From the NCBI RefSeq assembly GCF_016924645.1, contig NZ_JAFFJV010000004.1, positions 248,001-312,000 on the forward strand: a stretch of DNA of 64,000 bases, in the 5' to 3' direction. Every line of letters starts with the position of its first letter. The stretch's first letter is position 1. Both the position numbers and the translations under genes were made by a program. This DNA is from Rufibacter psychrotolerans (GTDB lineage: Bacteria; Bacteroidota; Bacteroidia; Cytophagales; Hymenobacteraceae). The notes beneath the pieces were generated by a model. The model had not been told where the DNA came from and searched no databases. It saw only the letters and a program-made list of their open reading frames with translations. Below are positions 31,350 to 40,773 of the stretch, in pieces.

Positions 31350-33776
31350 ATGAAAAAGTTTTATAACATCCTCCTGTTAATGGCGGCGCTGGCGTTCCTT
31401 ACCCAGGCGGCCTTTGGTCAGACCCCTGCCACGCTGAGCGGGCTGGTGGTAGATGAGAAAGGTGAACCGCTGAGCTACGGCACCGTGGCGCTCCTGAAGG
31501 CAGCAGACGCCGCGCTGCTCACCGGCACCGCCGTGGAATTGGACGGTACCTTCAAGCTGAAAACCCCGGCTCCCGGCAAATACCTGCTGCGCATCAGCGC
31601 CATGGGCTTCGCAACCCAGGACCTGGCGGCCTTTGAGGTGACCGGCACCGGTTTTTCGCGCGATTTCGGGAAAATAACCCTGAAACAGGATGCCAAGGTG
31701 CTCAAGGAAGTGACCGTGCAGGGCCTCAGACCCACCGTGGACCTGCAGGCCGACAAGATGGTGGTGAGCGTGGAAGGCACCGCCATGGCCGCCGGGGCCA
31801 CCGCCTACGAGGTGCTCACCAAGTCGCCGGGCGTGTGGGTAGACCAGGACGGAAACATTCAGCTGAACGGGAAAGAGGGCGTGCGCGTGATGATTGACGG
31901 AAAATTAACCTACCTGAATGGCAAACAACTACAAACCATGTTGCAGGGCATGCCTGCCGAAAACCTGAAGAATCTGGAGATCATCGCCAACCCCTCGGCC
32001 AAGTTTGACGCCGAAGGCACCTCGGGCATCATCAACCTGAACCTGAAGAAAAACACTTTGGCCGGCCTGAACGGCAGCGTGTACGCCGGCTACCAGTTTA
32101 ACCGCGAGCATGGCGTGAACGGCGGCGGTAACCTTAACCTGAAACAGGGCAAGTGGAGCTCTTTCGCCAACCTGGACCTGGCCAGCCGCCCCAGAGGCCG
32201 CGAGTTTACCATGGAGCGCCGCTTCCAGCATGAGGGCACCGTGTCCACGCTGCACCTGGCCGGCAAGGAAGACGGGCGCCAGTTCTCCCCCTCCCTGCGC
32301 CTGGGTACCGACTATGATTTCTCTGCCAAGCACAGCGTAGGCGGCACCCTTAACCTCTCGCATTCGCAGAACCAGAACAGCGTGATCACCAACACCACCG
32401 GCAGCAAAGCCCCCCACCAGTTGAACAACAGCACCAACCTGGACAACGGCCGGTTCACCAATGCCTCGCTTAACCTTCACTACCTGGGCAAGTTAGACAC
32501 TATAGGTTCTACCATCAGTGCCGATGTGGACGTGGTCCGGATCAAGGACACCGGCGACGGAAGTTTCCGCAGCCTCACCTACAAGAGCGGCCTGCTCACC
32601 AACGACAGCCTGCTGGAAAACGACAATCCCACCAGCTACCAGATCTACTCTGCCAAGGTAGACTACTCGCGGCCACTGCCTTCGCTCAAGGGCAAGCTGG
32701 AACTGGGGGCCAAAGGCAGCCACGTGCGCTCAGACAACCAGATAGACTTCTACGAAGTGGAAGGAAGTCAGAGAATCCTTGACCCCCAACGCACCGACCA
32801 CTTTATCTTTGACGAGGCTATCTACGCCGGTTACGTGAACTTCAGCACGGCCCTGGGCAGCAAGTGGACCCTGCAGGCGGGGGCGCGCGCCGAGTACACC
32901 GACTCCAAAGGCCGCTCGGTGTACACCCACACCACCACCAACCGCCATTACCTTGATTTCTTCCCCAGCGTGTTCCTGCAGCAGCGCATCTCTGAGAACT
33001 ACACCGTGAGCTACAACTACAGCCGCCGCATCAATCGCCCCCGTTATGAGAACCTGAACCCCTTTATCTTCCTGATTGATGCCAACACTTACGCCCAGGG
33101 CAACCCGTACCTGCGGCCGCAATACACCAACTCGTTCCAGTTTACCCAAACCTTCCGGAAGACCTACAACCTCATCATTGGCTACTCAAAGAGCAAAGAC
33201 ACCATGTCTGAGGTGCCCACCCCCAACACGGAGACCAACGAGATTGTGTTCCAGCAGCAGAACGTGGAAAGCGAGAGCATGAACGCCACCCTGGTGGCCC
33301 CGGTGAACGTGACTTCTAAGTGGAACTTCAACAACAACGTGACCGTGGCGTACCAGAACTACAGAACCCCGGTAAAAGGCAAGGTGATCCAGAACGACCA
33401 GGTGATGTTCATGGCCCAGACCAACCACAACGTGATCCTGCCCAAGAACTTTAAACTGGAGGTAACCGGCGGGTATCAGGGCGCAGGCGTGTTCAACGTG
33501 TACCAGACCAAACCCAGCTACTGGGTAGACCTGGGCCTTAAGCGCTCTTTCCTGAATGACCAATTAGATGTAACCCTCACCGGCACCGACCTGCTGCGGA
33601 CCCGCAAAATGCGCGGCATGTCTAACGTGGACGGCAACACCAACGCCATTGACATGTACCACTACCAGCGCAGCGTAAGGATAAACGTGCGGTACCGCTT
33701 CAACAAAGGCGAAAAATTTGAGATGAAGCGCCGCAACGCCAGCCTGGACGAGGTGAACCGGGCCGGCGGAAATTAA
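31350..33776 (+). CDS. outer-membrane beta-barrel receptor (TonB-receptor-like)
   Basis: From ATG 31350 the product has 808 residues. A signal peptide (residues 1-23, ending AAFG) is followed by a carboxypeptidase-regulatory-like domain (about 27-110: LSGLVVDEKGEPLSYGTVAL, 20 residues). A plug-like domain comes next (about 125-225; VMIDGKLTYLNG, FDAEGTSGIINL), then a long C-terminal barrel of the outer membrane protein beta-barrel family 3 type. Such proteins may import or bind ligands, but many of this group lack a TonB box. It sits behind a small membrane gene and the duplicated operator. A palindrome copy at 31651-31686 lies in the linker after the first domain. Confidence 0.9.
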   Translation: MKKFYNILLLMAALAFLTQAAFGQTPATLSGLVVDEKGEPLSYGTVALLKAADAALLTGTAVELDGTFKLKTPAPGKYLLRISAMGFATQDLAAFEVTGTGFSRDFGKITLKQDAKVLKEVTVQGLRPTVDLQADKMVVSVEGTAMAAGATAYEVLTKSPGVWVDQDGNIQLNGKEGVRVMIDGKLTYLNGKQLQTMLQGMPAENLKNLEIIANPSAKFDAEGTSGIINLNLKKNTLAGLNGSVYAGYQFNREHGVNGGGNLNLKQGKWSSFANLDLASRPRGREFTMERRFQHEGTVSTLHLAGKEDGRQFSPSLRLGTDYDFSAKHSVGGTLNLSHSQNQNSVITNTTGSKAPHQLNNSTNLDNGRFTNASLNLHYLGKLDTIGSTISADVDVVRIKDTGDGSFRSLTYKSGLLTNDSLLENDNPTSYQIYSAKVDYSRPLPSLKGKLELGAKGSHVRSDNQIDFYEVEGSQRILDPQRTDHFIFDEAIYAGYVNFSTALGSKWTLQAGARAEYTDSKGRSVYTHTTTNRHYLDFFPSVFLQQRISENYTVSYNYSRRINRPRYENLNPFIFLIDANTYAQGNPYLRPQYTNSFQFTQTFRKTYNLIIGYSKSKDTMSEVPTPNTETNEIVFQQQNVESESMNATLVAPVNVTSKWNFNNNVTVAYQNYRTPVKGKVIQNDQVMFMAQTNHNVILPKNFKLEVTGGYQGAGVFNVYQTKPSYWVDLGLKRSFLNDQLDVTLTGTDLLRTRKMRGMSNVDGNTNAIDMYHYQRSVRINVRYRFNKGEKFEMKRRNASLDEVNRAGGN
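31651..31686. repeat. 36-bp palindrome copy inside a coding region
   Basis: It encodes FSRDFGKITLK between the regulatory-like and plug domains. It begins GTTTTTCGCGCGATTTCGG. Confidence 0.45.
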
Positions 33777-33836
33777 TCTTCCCCGGGGCCTCCTCTTACG
33801 CTTACAATTTATTTTCTTAAATTGGTGCCTTACATT

Positions 33837-33876
33837 GGAACAGGGGCCGTGAATCTTGGTTCGCGGCCCCTGTTCC
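33837..33876 (+). terminator. probable terminator hairpin
   Basis: GGAACAGGGGCCG / CGGCCCCTGTTCC arms lie 60 bases after the receptor gene; only a weak T-run follows. Confidence 0.55.
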
Positions 33877-33899
33877 CCATCATTCCAACTCCTTAATTA

Positions 33900-34544
33900 T
33901 TGATTGTGAGCGTATCTAAAAAGCTTCTTTTCCTGGCTGTTCTATCAGCTTCTTTTGCCGCCTGTACAAACGACCAGGCTTCCAACCAAAAAACGGCGGC
34001 CAAGACCGAAACCACTCCGGCAGCCGCTACTGCGGCCGATGACGAGGACGCCCCGGCTGCTGCCCAGGCTCCCGAGATTGTGTTCGTGAACTCAGACACC
34101 TTACTGAACAACTACCAGTACTTTAAAGATGTGAAAGCCAGGCTGGAAGCCAAAGGCAAACGAATGGAAACCGACCTGCGCACAAAAGCCAACAGCTTCC
34201 AGCGCGAGGTAGAGCAGTACAGACAGGCTGCCGCCGGCATGGGCCAGGAGCAACGCGCCGCCACCGAGCAGCGGTTAGCGCAGAAAGAGCAGCAACTAGC
34301 CGCCCAGCAGCAATCATCTGGCAACCAACTGGCCAAAGATGAGAGCGATGAGATGCGCAAAATCTACGAGAAAGTAGAAGCCCAGCTCAAGAAAATCAGC
34401 CAGGAAAAAGGCTATAAAATGGTCTTGACCTACACCCGCGGCAACAGTGCCATCCTCTACGGAGACGCCAGCCTTGACATTACCAATGATGCGGTAAAAG
34501 CCCTCAACGAAGAATACAAGACCAGCAAAAACACCAAGAAATAA
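33900..34544 (+). CDS. OmpH/Skp-like periplasmic chaperone lipoprotein
   Basis: The 214-residue product begins at a TTG, with a GTG two codons later as the alternative; no ATG is available. A lipoprotein signal (LSASFAAC) is followed by an acidic Ala/Pro-rich linker (residues 25-58). An OmpH domain comes next: IVFVNSDTLLNNYQYFKD, a long coiled coil with Gln/Glu (about 70-150), and YKMVLTYTRGNSAILYGD. Skp-type proteins form trimeric tentacles that hold unfolded outer-membrane proteins. A terminator follows. Confidence 0.88.
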   Translation: MIVSVSKKLLFLAVLSASFAACTNDQASNQKTAAKTETTPAAATAADDEDAPAAAQAPEIVFVNSDTLLNNYQYFKDVKARLEAKGKRMETDLRTKANSFQREVEQYRQAAAGMGQEQRAATEQRLAQKEQQLAAQQQSSGNQLAKDESDEMRKIYEKVEAQLKKISQEKGYKMVLTYTRGNSAILYGDASLDITNDAVKALNEEYKTSKNTKK

Positions 34545-34571
34545 ACTTTCTTGATACATGTCAAATCACCC

Positions 34572-34600
34572 AAAAGCCTGACCCACGTCAGGCTTTTTTT
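34572..34600 (+). terminator. rho-independent terminator
   Basis: AAAAGCCTGA / TCAGGCTTTT arms with a 6-base loop and a T-run. Confidence 0.85.
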
Positions 34601-34787
34601 ATGCGCTGGGTGAAAGCCCTAAGGCATGGCACCTGAGGAGCTCGCTCACCCTTACGCGGTTACGTTCGGCACGTAGGCACAGGCAGATGCCCTCGCAAGC
34701 CAAGGCTACTCTACTAATCAGGAAACTAAAGAACCCTAACCCCGAGCTACTTTTCAGGAAAATGGACTGTTTTTCTGAAAACGCACG

Positions 34788-34821
34788 AAAAAGGCTGCCC
34801 GGTGATAGGCAGCCTTTTTTT
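34788..34821 (-). terminator. terminator hairpin downstream of the ABC permease
   Basis: AAAAAGGCTGCC / GGCAGCCTTTTTT arms lie 23 bases beyond the stop of the leftward permease gene. A diverged 36-bp palindrome copy (34758-34793) abuts it. Confidence 0.75.
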
Positions 34822-34843
34822 GGTACTCGCATCATCCCCTCCT

Positions 34844-36079
34844 TTATTCATACCGCAATGATTCTATGGGGTCAAGCTTGGAGGCCTTGTAGGCGGGGTA
34901 AAAGCCGGAGGCTAATCCCACGGAAATACAGATCACCATGCCCACCAGCATCCAGAGCCAGGGCACGAAGAACTCGCCCTGCCCAATCAGCATGGCGATG
35001 CCGTTGCCCATGAGAACGCCCAGGATAATGCCGGCAATGCCGCCCAGCACGCAGATCACAATGGCCTCAATCAGGAACTGCTGCCTAATCTGGTGGATGG
35101 TCGCGCCCAGGGCCTTGCGGATGCCGATTTCGCGGGTACGCTCGGTCACGCTCACCATCATAATGTTCATGAGACCAATAGAGGCGCCCAGCAGCGTGAT
35201 GAAGCCCACCAGGAAACCGCCCGTTTTCAGGTAGCCGGTGATCTTGTTTAGGGTTTGCTCCACCGAGTCGCTGCGGGTAATCTCAAAGGAGTCTTCCTGC
35301 CCCAGGCGGTCTTGCCGCACCTTGCGCATGATGCCGGTGGCTTCCTCCATGGCGTAGGCCAGGCTGGTCTCGTTCAGAATGGCTGATTTGATGCTGAACG
35401 TCAGAGGAGTTGGCGTGGGAATCTGGGTGGCCGTTTCCAGCGGAATAATGATCTGGCGGTTGCTGCCGCCGCCGCCCAGGCCGCCGCCCTCGTTCTTGAT
35501 CTTGCCCACCACCTTAAACCGACGGCCCAGCATGACCAGGTGCTTGCCCTCGGGGCTTTGCTTGGGGAACAGTTTTTCGGCGATCTCCTCGCCAATGATA
35601 GCCACCGGGGCCCCGCTCTCGTACTCCATTGAAGAGAACGGCCGGCCAATCTCAATGTCATAGTTCTCGTTGACCAGGTAGTTCTCGTCGCCGCCAATCA
35701 CACTCACGTTGGGGTTGGTTTTGATGTTACCGGCCTTCACGGAGGTGGCGCCGCTCACGTACGTAGACAAACTCACGCGGGCCTTGTCTTGCATGAGCTC
35801 CTTGTACTGCTTGGCCTGGAACTCAGTAATGTCGGGGTACACTTTGCCCTGCCGCCCCCCGCTCTGGCGACCCTGGTCCTGTTTCTTCTCAATGTCAAAG
35901 GAATTGGCCCCCAGCGTAGAAAAGGTGTTGGAAACCGAATACTTGATTCCCTCAATGGCCGTTAGAATACCTACCAACGACATAATCCCGATGGAGATGA
36001 TGAGGGCGGTAAGCACGGTGCGGAGCAGGTTGCCCTTAATGGACCTGAACCCCTCCTTGGTGTTTTCTATGAAATTCAT
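34844..36079 (-). CDS. MacB-type ABC transporter permease
   Basis: The 411-residue product has a first membrane segment at about 18-40. A periplasmic MacB_PCD domain follows (about 45-250, with a Gly-rich loop EGGGLGGGGSN). Three membrane segments of the FtsX domain come last, including SVTERTREIGIRKALGAT, the usual cytoplasmic coupling motif. MacB-like transporters transmit ATP-driven motion across the membrane and export lipoproteins, peptides or drugs. The ATPase and membrane-fusion partner are not next to it in the window. Confidence 0.93.
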   Translation of the reverse strand: MNFIENTKEGFRSIKGNLLRTVLTALIISIGIMSLVGILTAIEGIKYSVSNTFSTLGANSFDIEKKQDQGRQSGGRQGKVYPDITEFQAKQYKELMQDKARVSLSTYVSGATSVKAGNIKTNPNVSVIGGDENYLVNENYDIEIGRPFSSMEYESGAPVAIIGEEIAEKLFPKQSPEGKHLVMLGRRFKVVGKIKNEGGGLGGGGSNRQIIIPLETATQIPTPTPLTFSIKSAILNETSLAYAMEEATGIMRKVRQDRLGQEDSFEITRSDSVEQTLNKITGYLKTGGFLVGFITLLGASIGLMNIMMVSVTERTREIGIRKALGATIHQIRQQFLIEAIVICVLGGIAGIILGVLMGNGIAMLIGQGEFFVPWLWMLVGMVICISVGLASGFYPAYKASKLDPIESLRYE

Positions 36080-36205
36080 GTTTTCGCGTGAACCAGTACC
36101 AGAACAGCTTATCTGTCGTACAAAAGAGCGTTTTCTTACCGTATAAAAGTACAGGTTTTCCCGTTTATTGCCCGTTTTTCTTACATTCGTTCTAAACCGT
36201 TCCAG

Positions 36206-37477
36206 ATGAAGACTTTACCCCGTTTTTGTATCCTGCTGCTGGCCCTGCTGCTGTGGGGCCCGGCCAGCTGGGCTTCTTATCTGCTCCTGCCCATGGACCA
36301 GAGCCAGAAGAACCACCTCAAGGCCTACGGGCTGGCGTACTGGGCCCTGCAGCGGCAAACCGAGGTAGACTGGCTCCTGAACTACAAGGGCGGCGCCTTT
36401 GGCATGAAGTACGCCCAGGAACTGGAGAACGAACTGGTGGTGCGGGGCATCAGCTACCAGACCATTTCTGATGCGCAGTACAGCCAGGTCCTGGCCGAGA
36501 TTGCCGCCCCCGAGTCCAACATGGACGTGATGAAGCTGGAGAAGGCCCCCAAGATTGCCGTGTACTCGCCCAAGTCCAAACAACCCTGGGACGATGCCGT
36601 GACCCTGGTGCTCACCTACGCCGAGATTCCCTACGATGTGGTGTATGACCCCGACATCCTGGAAGACAAGCTGCCCAAGTACGATTGGCTGCACCTGCAC
36701 CACGAGGATTTCACCGGCCAGTACGGCAAGTTCTACGCCGCCTTCCGCAACGCGCCCTGGTACCTGGACCAGAAGCGCGAATCAGAGGCCATTGCCAAGC
36801 GGTTCGGGTTCAGCAAGGTGACCCAGCTGAAGAGCGCCGTGACCCAGCGCATTCGGGATTTCTGCGCTGGCGGCGGCTTTATGTTCGCCATGTGCTCGGC
36901 CACCGACACCTATGACATTGCCCTGGCTGCCGTGGGACTGGACATCACCGAGTCGATGTTTGACGGCGACCCCTCAGACCCTCAGGCGCAGCAGAAGCTC
37001 AACTATGACAACACCTTCGCCTTCAAGGACTTTACGTTGATCCGCGACCCGTTCCACCCCGAGTTCTCCAACATTGACAACTCGCAGCTGGAACGCGGGC
37101 TGCGCGAGAACAACGACTATTTCCAGCTGTTCACCTACTCGGCCAAGTGGGACCCCATCCCTACCATGCTCACCCAGAACCACGAGAAAACCATCAAAGG
37201 CTTCATGGGCCTCACCACGGGTTTCAAGAAAAGACTGATTAAATCTGAGGTGGTGGTCATGGGCGAAACCAAGTCTATTGACGAGGCCCGCTACATTCAC
37301 GGCACCTTCGGCAAGGGCACCTGGACCTTCTTTGGCGGCCACGACCCCGAGGACTACCAGCACTTCGTGGAAGAAGAACCCACTGATTTATCCTTGTACC
37401 CCAACTCGCCGGGTTACCGGCTTATTTTAAACAACATCCTGTTCCCGGCCGCCAAGAAGAAAAAGCAGAAGACTTGA
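36206..37477 (+). CDS. secreted protein with glutamine-amidotransferase-like fold
   Basis: The 423-residue product starts with a signal peptide (residues 1-23, ending SWAS). It contains KIAVYSPKSKQPWDDAVTLV and a nucleophile-elbow-like GGGFMFAMCSATDTYD with a cysteine. This suggests a class I glutamine-amidotransferase-like Rossmann fold. Close relatives in this phylum are, as I recall, labelled asparagine synthetase B, but neither the N-terminal Cys-2 amidotransferase nor the ATP-pyrophosphatase domain of AsnB is seen. That name would therefore be misleading. The C-terminus is strongly basic (KKKKQKT). Function unknown. Confidence 0.75.
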   Translation: MKTLPRFCILLLALLLWGPASWASYLLLPMDQSQKNHLKAYGLAYWALQRQTEVDWLLNYKGGAFGMKYAQELENELVVRGISYQTISDAQYSQVLAEIAAPESNMDVMKLEKAPKIAVYSPKSKQPWDDAVTLVLTYAEIPYDVVYDPDILEDKLPKYDWLHLHHEDFTGQYGKFYAAFRNAPWYLDQKRESEAIAKRFGFSKVTQLKSAVTQRIRDFCAGGGFMFAMCSATDTYDIALAAVGLDITESMFDGDPSDPQAQQKLNYDNTFAFKDFTLIRDPFHPEFSNIDNSQLERGLRENNDYFQLFTYSAKWDPIPTMLTQNHEKTIKGFMGLTTGFKKRLIKSEVVVMGETKSIDEARYIHGTFGKGTWTFFGGHDPEDYQHFVEEEPTDLSLYPNSPGYRLILNNILFPAAKKKKQKT

Positions 37478-37484
37478 TTTATTG

Positions 37485-37927
37485 ATTTGAAGATGGGGAG
37501 ATATAGAGATTTGAAGATTTGAAGATTTGAAGATTTGTAGATGTGAAGAGTTGAAGATTTGGAGATGGGGTGATGTGAAGAATTGAGGATTTGGAGGTTT
37601 GAAAAGTAGAGGGGTTTCGGGGCTGTTTTCACAAAAACAGCCCCGAAACCCCTCTACTTTTTACCAGCAGGCCCTTGTTCTGTGCGAGTGGCCTTAGGGA
37701 GTAGCTTTGAAGCAACGCTTCTACTGTTCGCTCACAAGATCCTTTCAGGATGACAAAAGAAAAATGGGAGAAGAAAGTCCATAAGTTGACCTTACGGCCT
37801 GCCCAAACCTAACTGCTTGCCTAATCTTACTCAGTTAAGCTCCTTCTGACGCATCATTTCATTTCCACATTATCTAATCATCACATCCTCAAATCTTCAA
37901 ATCTCCAAATCTCCCAATCTCCAAATC
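37485..37927. repeat. facing GATTTGAAG-type tandem repeats with a palindromic centre
   Basis: Degenerate 9-12-base units (GATTTGAAGATT, GATGTGAAG) at 37485-37600 face inverted units at 37881-37927 (CAAATCTTCAAATCTCC). The region also holds a 36-bp palindrome whose arms extend to about 28 bp (37602-37661). No gene is supported. Confidence 0.65.
37602..37661. repeat. extended 36-bp palindrome forming a long perfect hairpin
   Basis: The 36-bp core at 37614-37649 (GTTTCGGGGCTGTTTTC / AAAACAGCCCCGAAAC) is flanked by extra matching arms AAAAGTAGAGGG / CCCTCTACTTTT. It is the only copy seen with such long arms and could terminate transcription in either direction. Confidence 0.75.
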
Positions 37928-37932
37928 GAAGG

Positions 37933-38526
37933 TTAGTGAATCCGGTCTGGGCGGTATTCTAAGTTGGCAATGATCTCGGCTTCAATTTGCAGGAGTTCCT
38001 GCAGACGGGCGTCTACCACTTCCTTGGGCATGTATTCTTTGGCCAGCTTCACGAAGCTCACGTAATGCCCGGCCTCTGACACCATGAGTTCATAGTAGAA
38101 CTTTTGCAGGTCTTCGTCTTTGAGGTTCTTCCAGAGCAGCTTAAAACGTTCGCAGCTACGGGCTTCAATGAGGGCGTTCACCAGCAGGTGGTCCATGAGC
38201 TGGCGCTCCCGTTTGTCGCCTTTCCGGATGTGTTTGCTGAGTTGCACAACGTATTCATCGGGGCGATTGCGGCCCAGTTCAAAGCCGCGCTTTTTTAGTT
38301 CGTCCAGCACCCGTTCAAAGTGGCTCCATTCCTCAGCCACCAGGGCGGTCATTTCCTCCACCAGCTTGGTTTTGTCGGGGTACTTGACGATGAGCGAAAT
38401 GCCCGAGGTAGCCGCTTTCTGCTCACAGAAGGCATGGTCCACCAGAATGTCGCGGATGTTCATCTCCGCAATGTTCACCCACCGCGGATCAGTGGGCAGC
38501 TGTAGTTTAAGAATTGACTTGGCCAC
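37933..38526 (-). CDS. miaE: tRNA-(ms2io6A) hydroxylase
   Basis: MiaE is a diiron monooxygenase that hydroxylates the isopentenyl group of ms2i6A37 in tRNA, so it acts after MiaA and MiaB. The 197-residue product shows the ferritin-like diiron ligands in EQKAAT, EEWSHFE, EARSCERF and SEAGHY. MiaB is encoded at 45549; miaA is not in the window. The gene is flanked on both sides by inverted GATTTGAAG repeat tracts. Confidence 0.93.
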   Translation of the reverse strand: MAKSILKLQLPTDPRWVNIAEMNIRDILVDHAFCEQKAATSGISLIVKYPDKTKLVEEMTALVAEEWSHFERVLDELKKRGFELGRNRPDEYVVQLSKHIRKGDKRERQLMDHLLVNALIEARSCERFKLLWKNLKDEDLQKFYYELMVSEAGHYVSFVKLAKEYMPKEVVDARLQELLQIEAEIIANLEYRPDRIH

Positions 38527-38530
38527 GGGT

Positions 38531-38797
38531 TTAAGATTTGAAGATGGGTATATTTGGGGATTTGAAGACGAGGAAATTTGGAGATGTGGGGATTTGTAGA
38601 TGTGGAGATTTTGAGATGTTAGCCAAGTTCAGGCACTGAGCAGTATGGGAGCTGTTTAAGGGTCATTTTCCTGAAAACTGCTCAAAAACCAAGCGGTTCT
38701 TTCAGCTAATGGCCCCTGTCATATCAAATCCCCACATCTGCAAATCTTCAAATCCTCACATCTGCAAATCTTCAAATCCTCACATCTCCAAATCTTA
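38531..38797. repeat. second set of facing GATTTGAAG tandem repeats
   Basis: Units at 38531-38620 face inverted units at 38725-38797 (CAAATCTTCAAATCCTCAC). A 36-bp palindrome (38654-38689, GTTTAAGGGTCATTTTCC) lies at the centre. Confidence 0.65.
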
Positions 38798-38803
38798 AAA
38801 AAC

Positions 38804-40765
38804 TTAATCATAGAAGTTCCACTCCAGCCCGAAGACAAAGCTGAACGGGTTGGCGACGTAGTAAGGAGTGGTAAAGTACCCTGGTTCCCAGCTCCTGGTC
38901 ACGGTATTCACGTTGCTCAGTTTCAGGAACAGGTTCACGGTTTTGATGTCGGTGTTCAGGAAAACGTCTAAGGTAGGATAGCGGCGCACCAGGAAGCGGT
39001 TCTGCAGGTGGAACTGCTGGGTGACCGGCATGTAACCATCGGCGTAGTACTCAGAGTGCCAGGTCATCTCTACCCCGGCCTGCACAAAGATGGCTCTCTT
39101 GAAGAGTGGCCCCTGCACGTAGGCCCGGGAGTTCACGTACCACTCCGGCATCCGGATCACGTCTTCGCCGGTAACTTGGTTGTAGTACACGGTATTGTCC
39201 AACACGAAGGACTTGACGTTGAACCGGTACCTGAGGTTCGCCTGCAGCAGGTTAGTAGTCCCAGTTTCCTGGGCTGGGGTGCCCCAAACTGCCCGGTTGT
39301 TGGCGACCGAATCCTGGTAGTAGACGTGGTTGCGCAGGTTGGTAAACTGGACCTGCCCGTTCAGGTAATGGTTCTTGAATCCTACCTCAATGCCGGCAGC
39401 GGTCTGGTTGGCCTGGGTGTTCTCAAAATCATTGAGCCACTCATAGTGGTTACTAATGAACAAACGCTGCAGCAAGGTGGGCGAGTAAGAAATTCTGGTT
39501 TGCCGCAGCGTGAGGTACTTGAAGCGGGCCTGGGCGTTGAGGCGGTAATCACCGCCGCCAATCTGGAACTCGCCATCGGTGGTGACGTAAATGTCGTTCT
39601 TGAGCCTGAACTGCGCCTCACCGCCCAGGAAATTATCAGCGATGGTTCTTTTCTGGCGGTCTACATAATAAACCAGGGTGTCTTCCTGGCCAGCCCGCTG
39701 CTGAATATCTACTCCCTCGGCGGTCACTTCGTAGGAGCCGTCGCGGCGCTTGGCGTAGGCCCGGTACACAAAATACTTGGTGCTGCCCATTACCCCGAAA
39801 GTGTTTTCCACCTGCTTGAAGTAAGAGTCGTCATAGGTGCGGGAGGCGTCTAGCCGCGCCTGGGGGTAGAACTTCAACACCTGGCGGGCGGTGTTGCCGG
39901 TGCCAACGGTCTCATAAGGCAGTTGCTGATCTGAGAACGCATTGTTCTGGGTGCCGGCATCCAGGGTATGGTAAAGCTGCAGCCCCGGTCCTAGCAGTTT
40001 GTACCACTGCGTGGCATGCAGGTTGTTGCGTTTTTCTTCAGACGCCGCTTTTTGCAGCCAGATAGATTCCCTTTTATAGTCAAAGAGGCTATCATAGGTG
40101 TCCCCTGCTTCGGGCCGAACGCCGCCCAGTTCTATCTGCTCATGGCTGGTCTGGTTGTAGTTCGCCATCAGGCGGTAGCGCTCGTTCTTGCTGAAATAGT
40201 GGGTGAAGGCCTGGATGCCGTAGTGGCTTACCAGCCCGTCTAGCCGGGAACTGATGCTCCCAATCTGCCGCTCAGCGCCCACTCGTTCGTAGCCAATGCC
40301 CACGTTCCAGTTGGGCGACACGTTGCGGGTATGCTTGGCCCGGAAGATTTGCTCGCCCAGCGCCCCTTGCACGTAATTAAGGAACGTGAAAGGCGATTTT
40401 GTGTCATAGTACTCCAGGGTAGCCGGGTTAACGGCGTAGGGGTCGAAGGCGTTGCGGCCTAGTCTGTTTCCCAGCACGGTAGGCATGCGCCAGAACAGCG
40501 GCTGAGAGGCCGTGCCCACGTTGCCCAGGTCTTGCTGCAGGGTGGTGTCATAGTACCAATGGCGGTAAGTAGGCAGGTTGGTGAGCGAGGTGTCAATGCG
40601 CGTGGGCGTCAGGTTGCCCTTGAAAATGTCTGCCTCCCGGATCACCATGGTGGTGGCCGAGCCATAGATGGCCTTGGTGGAGTCGTTCAGGATTTGCGCG
40701 TGGGCCTGGGAGAGAGTTCCCACCCAGATCAGGAAAGCCGCGGCAAGGAGTTTCTTGTAATTCAC
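38804..40765 (-). CDS. putative porin (Porin_10 family)
   Basis: From the GTG at 40765 the product has 653 residues; a TTG two codons earlier is also possible. A signal peptide ends at about AHAQ. The rest is beta-rich with aromatic strand ends and finishes FSFVFGLEWNFYD, typical of an outer-membrane barrel. Conserved pieces such as TLEYYDTKSPFTFLNYVQG, GEQIFRAKHTRNVSPNWNVG (20 residues) and MANYNQTSHEQ fit the putative porin family of Bacteroidota. Substrate unknown. Confidence 0.87.
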   Translation of the reverse strand: MNYKKLLAAAFLIWVGTLSQAHAQILNDSTKAIYGSATTMVIREADIFKGNLTPTRIDTSLTNLPTYRHWYYDTTLQQDLGNVGTASQPLFWRMPTVLGNRLGRNAFDPYAVNPATLEYYDTKSPFTFLNYVQGALGEQIFRAKHTRNVSPNWNVGIGYERVGAERQIGSISSRLDGLVSHYGIQAFTHYFSKNERYRLMANYNQTSHEQIELGGVRPEAGDTYDSLFDYKRESIWLQKAASEEKRNNLHATQWYKLLGPGLQLYHTLDAGTQNNAFSDQQLPYETVGTGNTARQVLKFYPQARLDASRTYDDSYFKQVENTFGVMGSTKYFVYRAYAKRRDGSYEVTAEGVDIQQRAGQEDTLVYYVDRQKRTIADNFLGGEAQFRLKNDIYVTTDGEFQIGGGDYRLNAQARFKYLTLRQTRISYSPTLLQRLFISNHYEWLNDFENTQANQTAAGIEVGFKNHYLNGQVQFTNLRNHVYYQDSVANNRAVWGTPAQETGTTNLLQANLRYRFNVKSFVLDNTVYYNQVTGEDVIRMPEWYVNSRAYVQGPLFKRAIFVQAGVEMTWHSEYYADGYMPVTQQFHLQNRFLVRRYPTLDVFLNTDIKTVNLFLKLSNVNTVTRSWEPGYFTTPYYVANPFSFVFGLEWNFYD

Positions 40766-40773
40766 GATCAAAA

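Noticed and set aside
37485..37600. CRISPR-like direct repeats
   Set aside because: Units are 9-12 bases, degenerate and contiguous, with no unique spacers and no cas genes.
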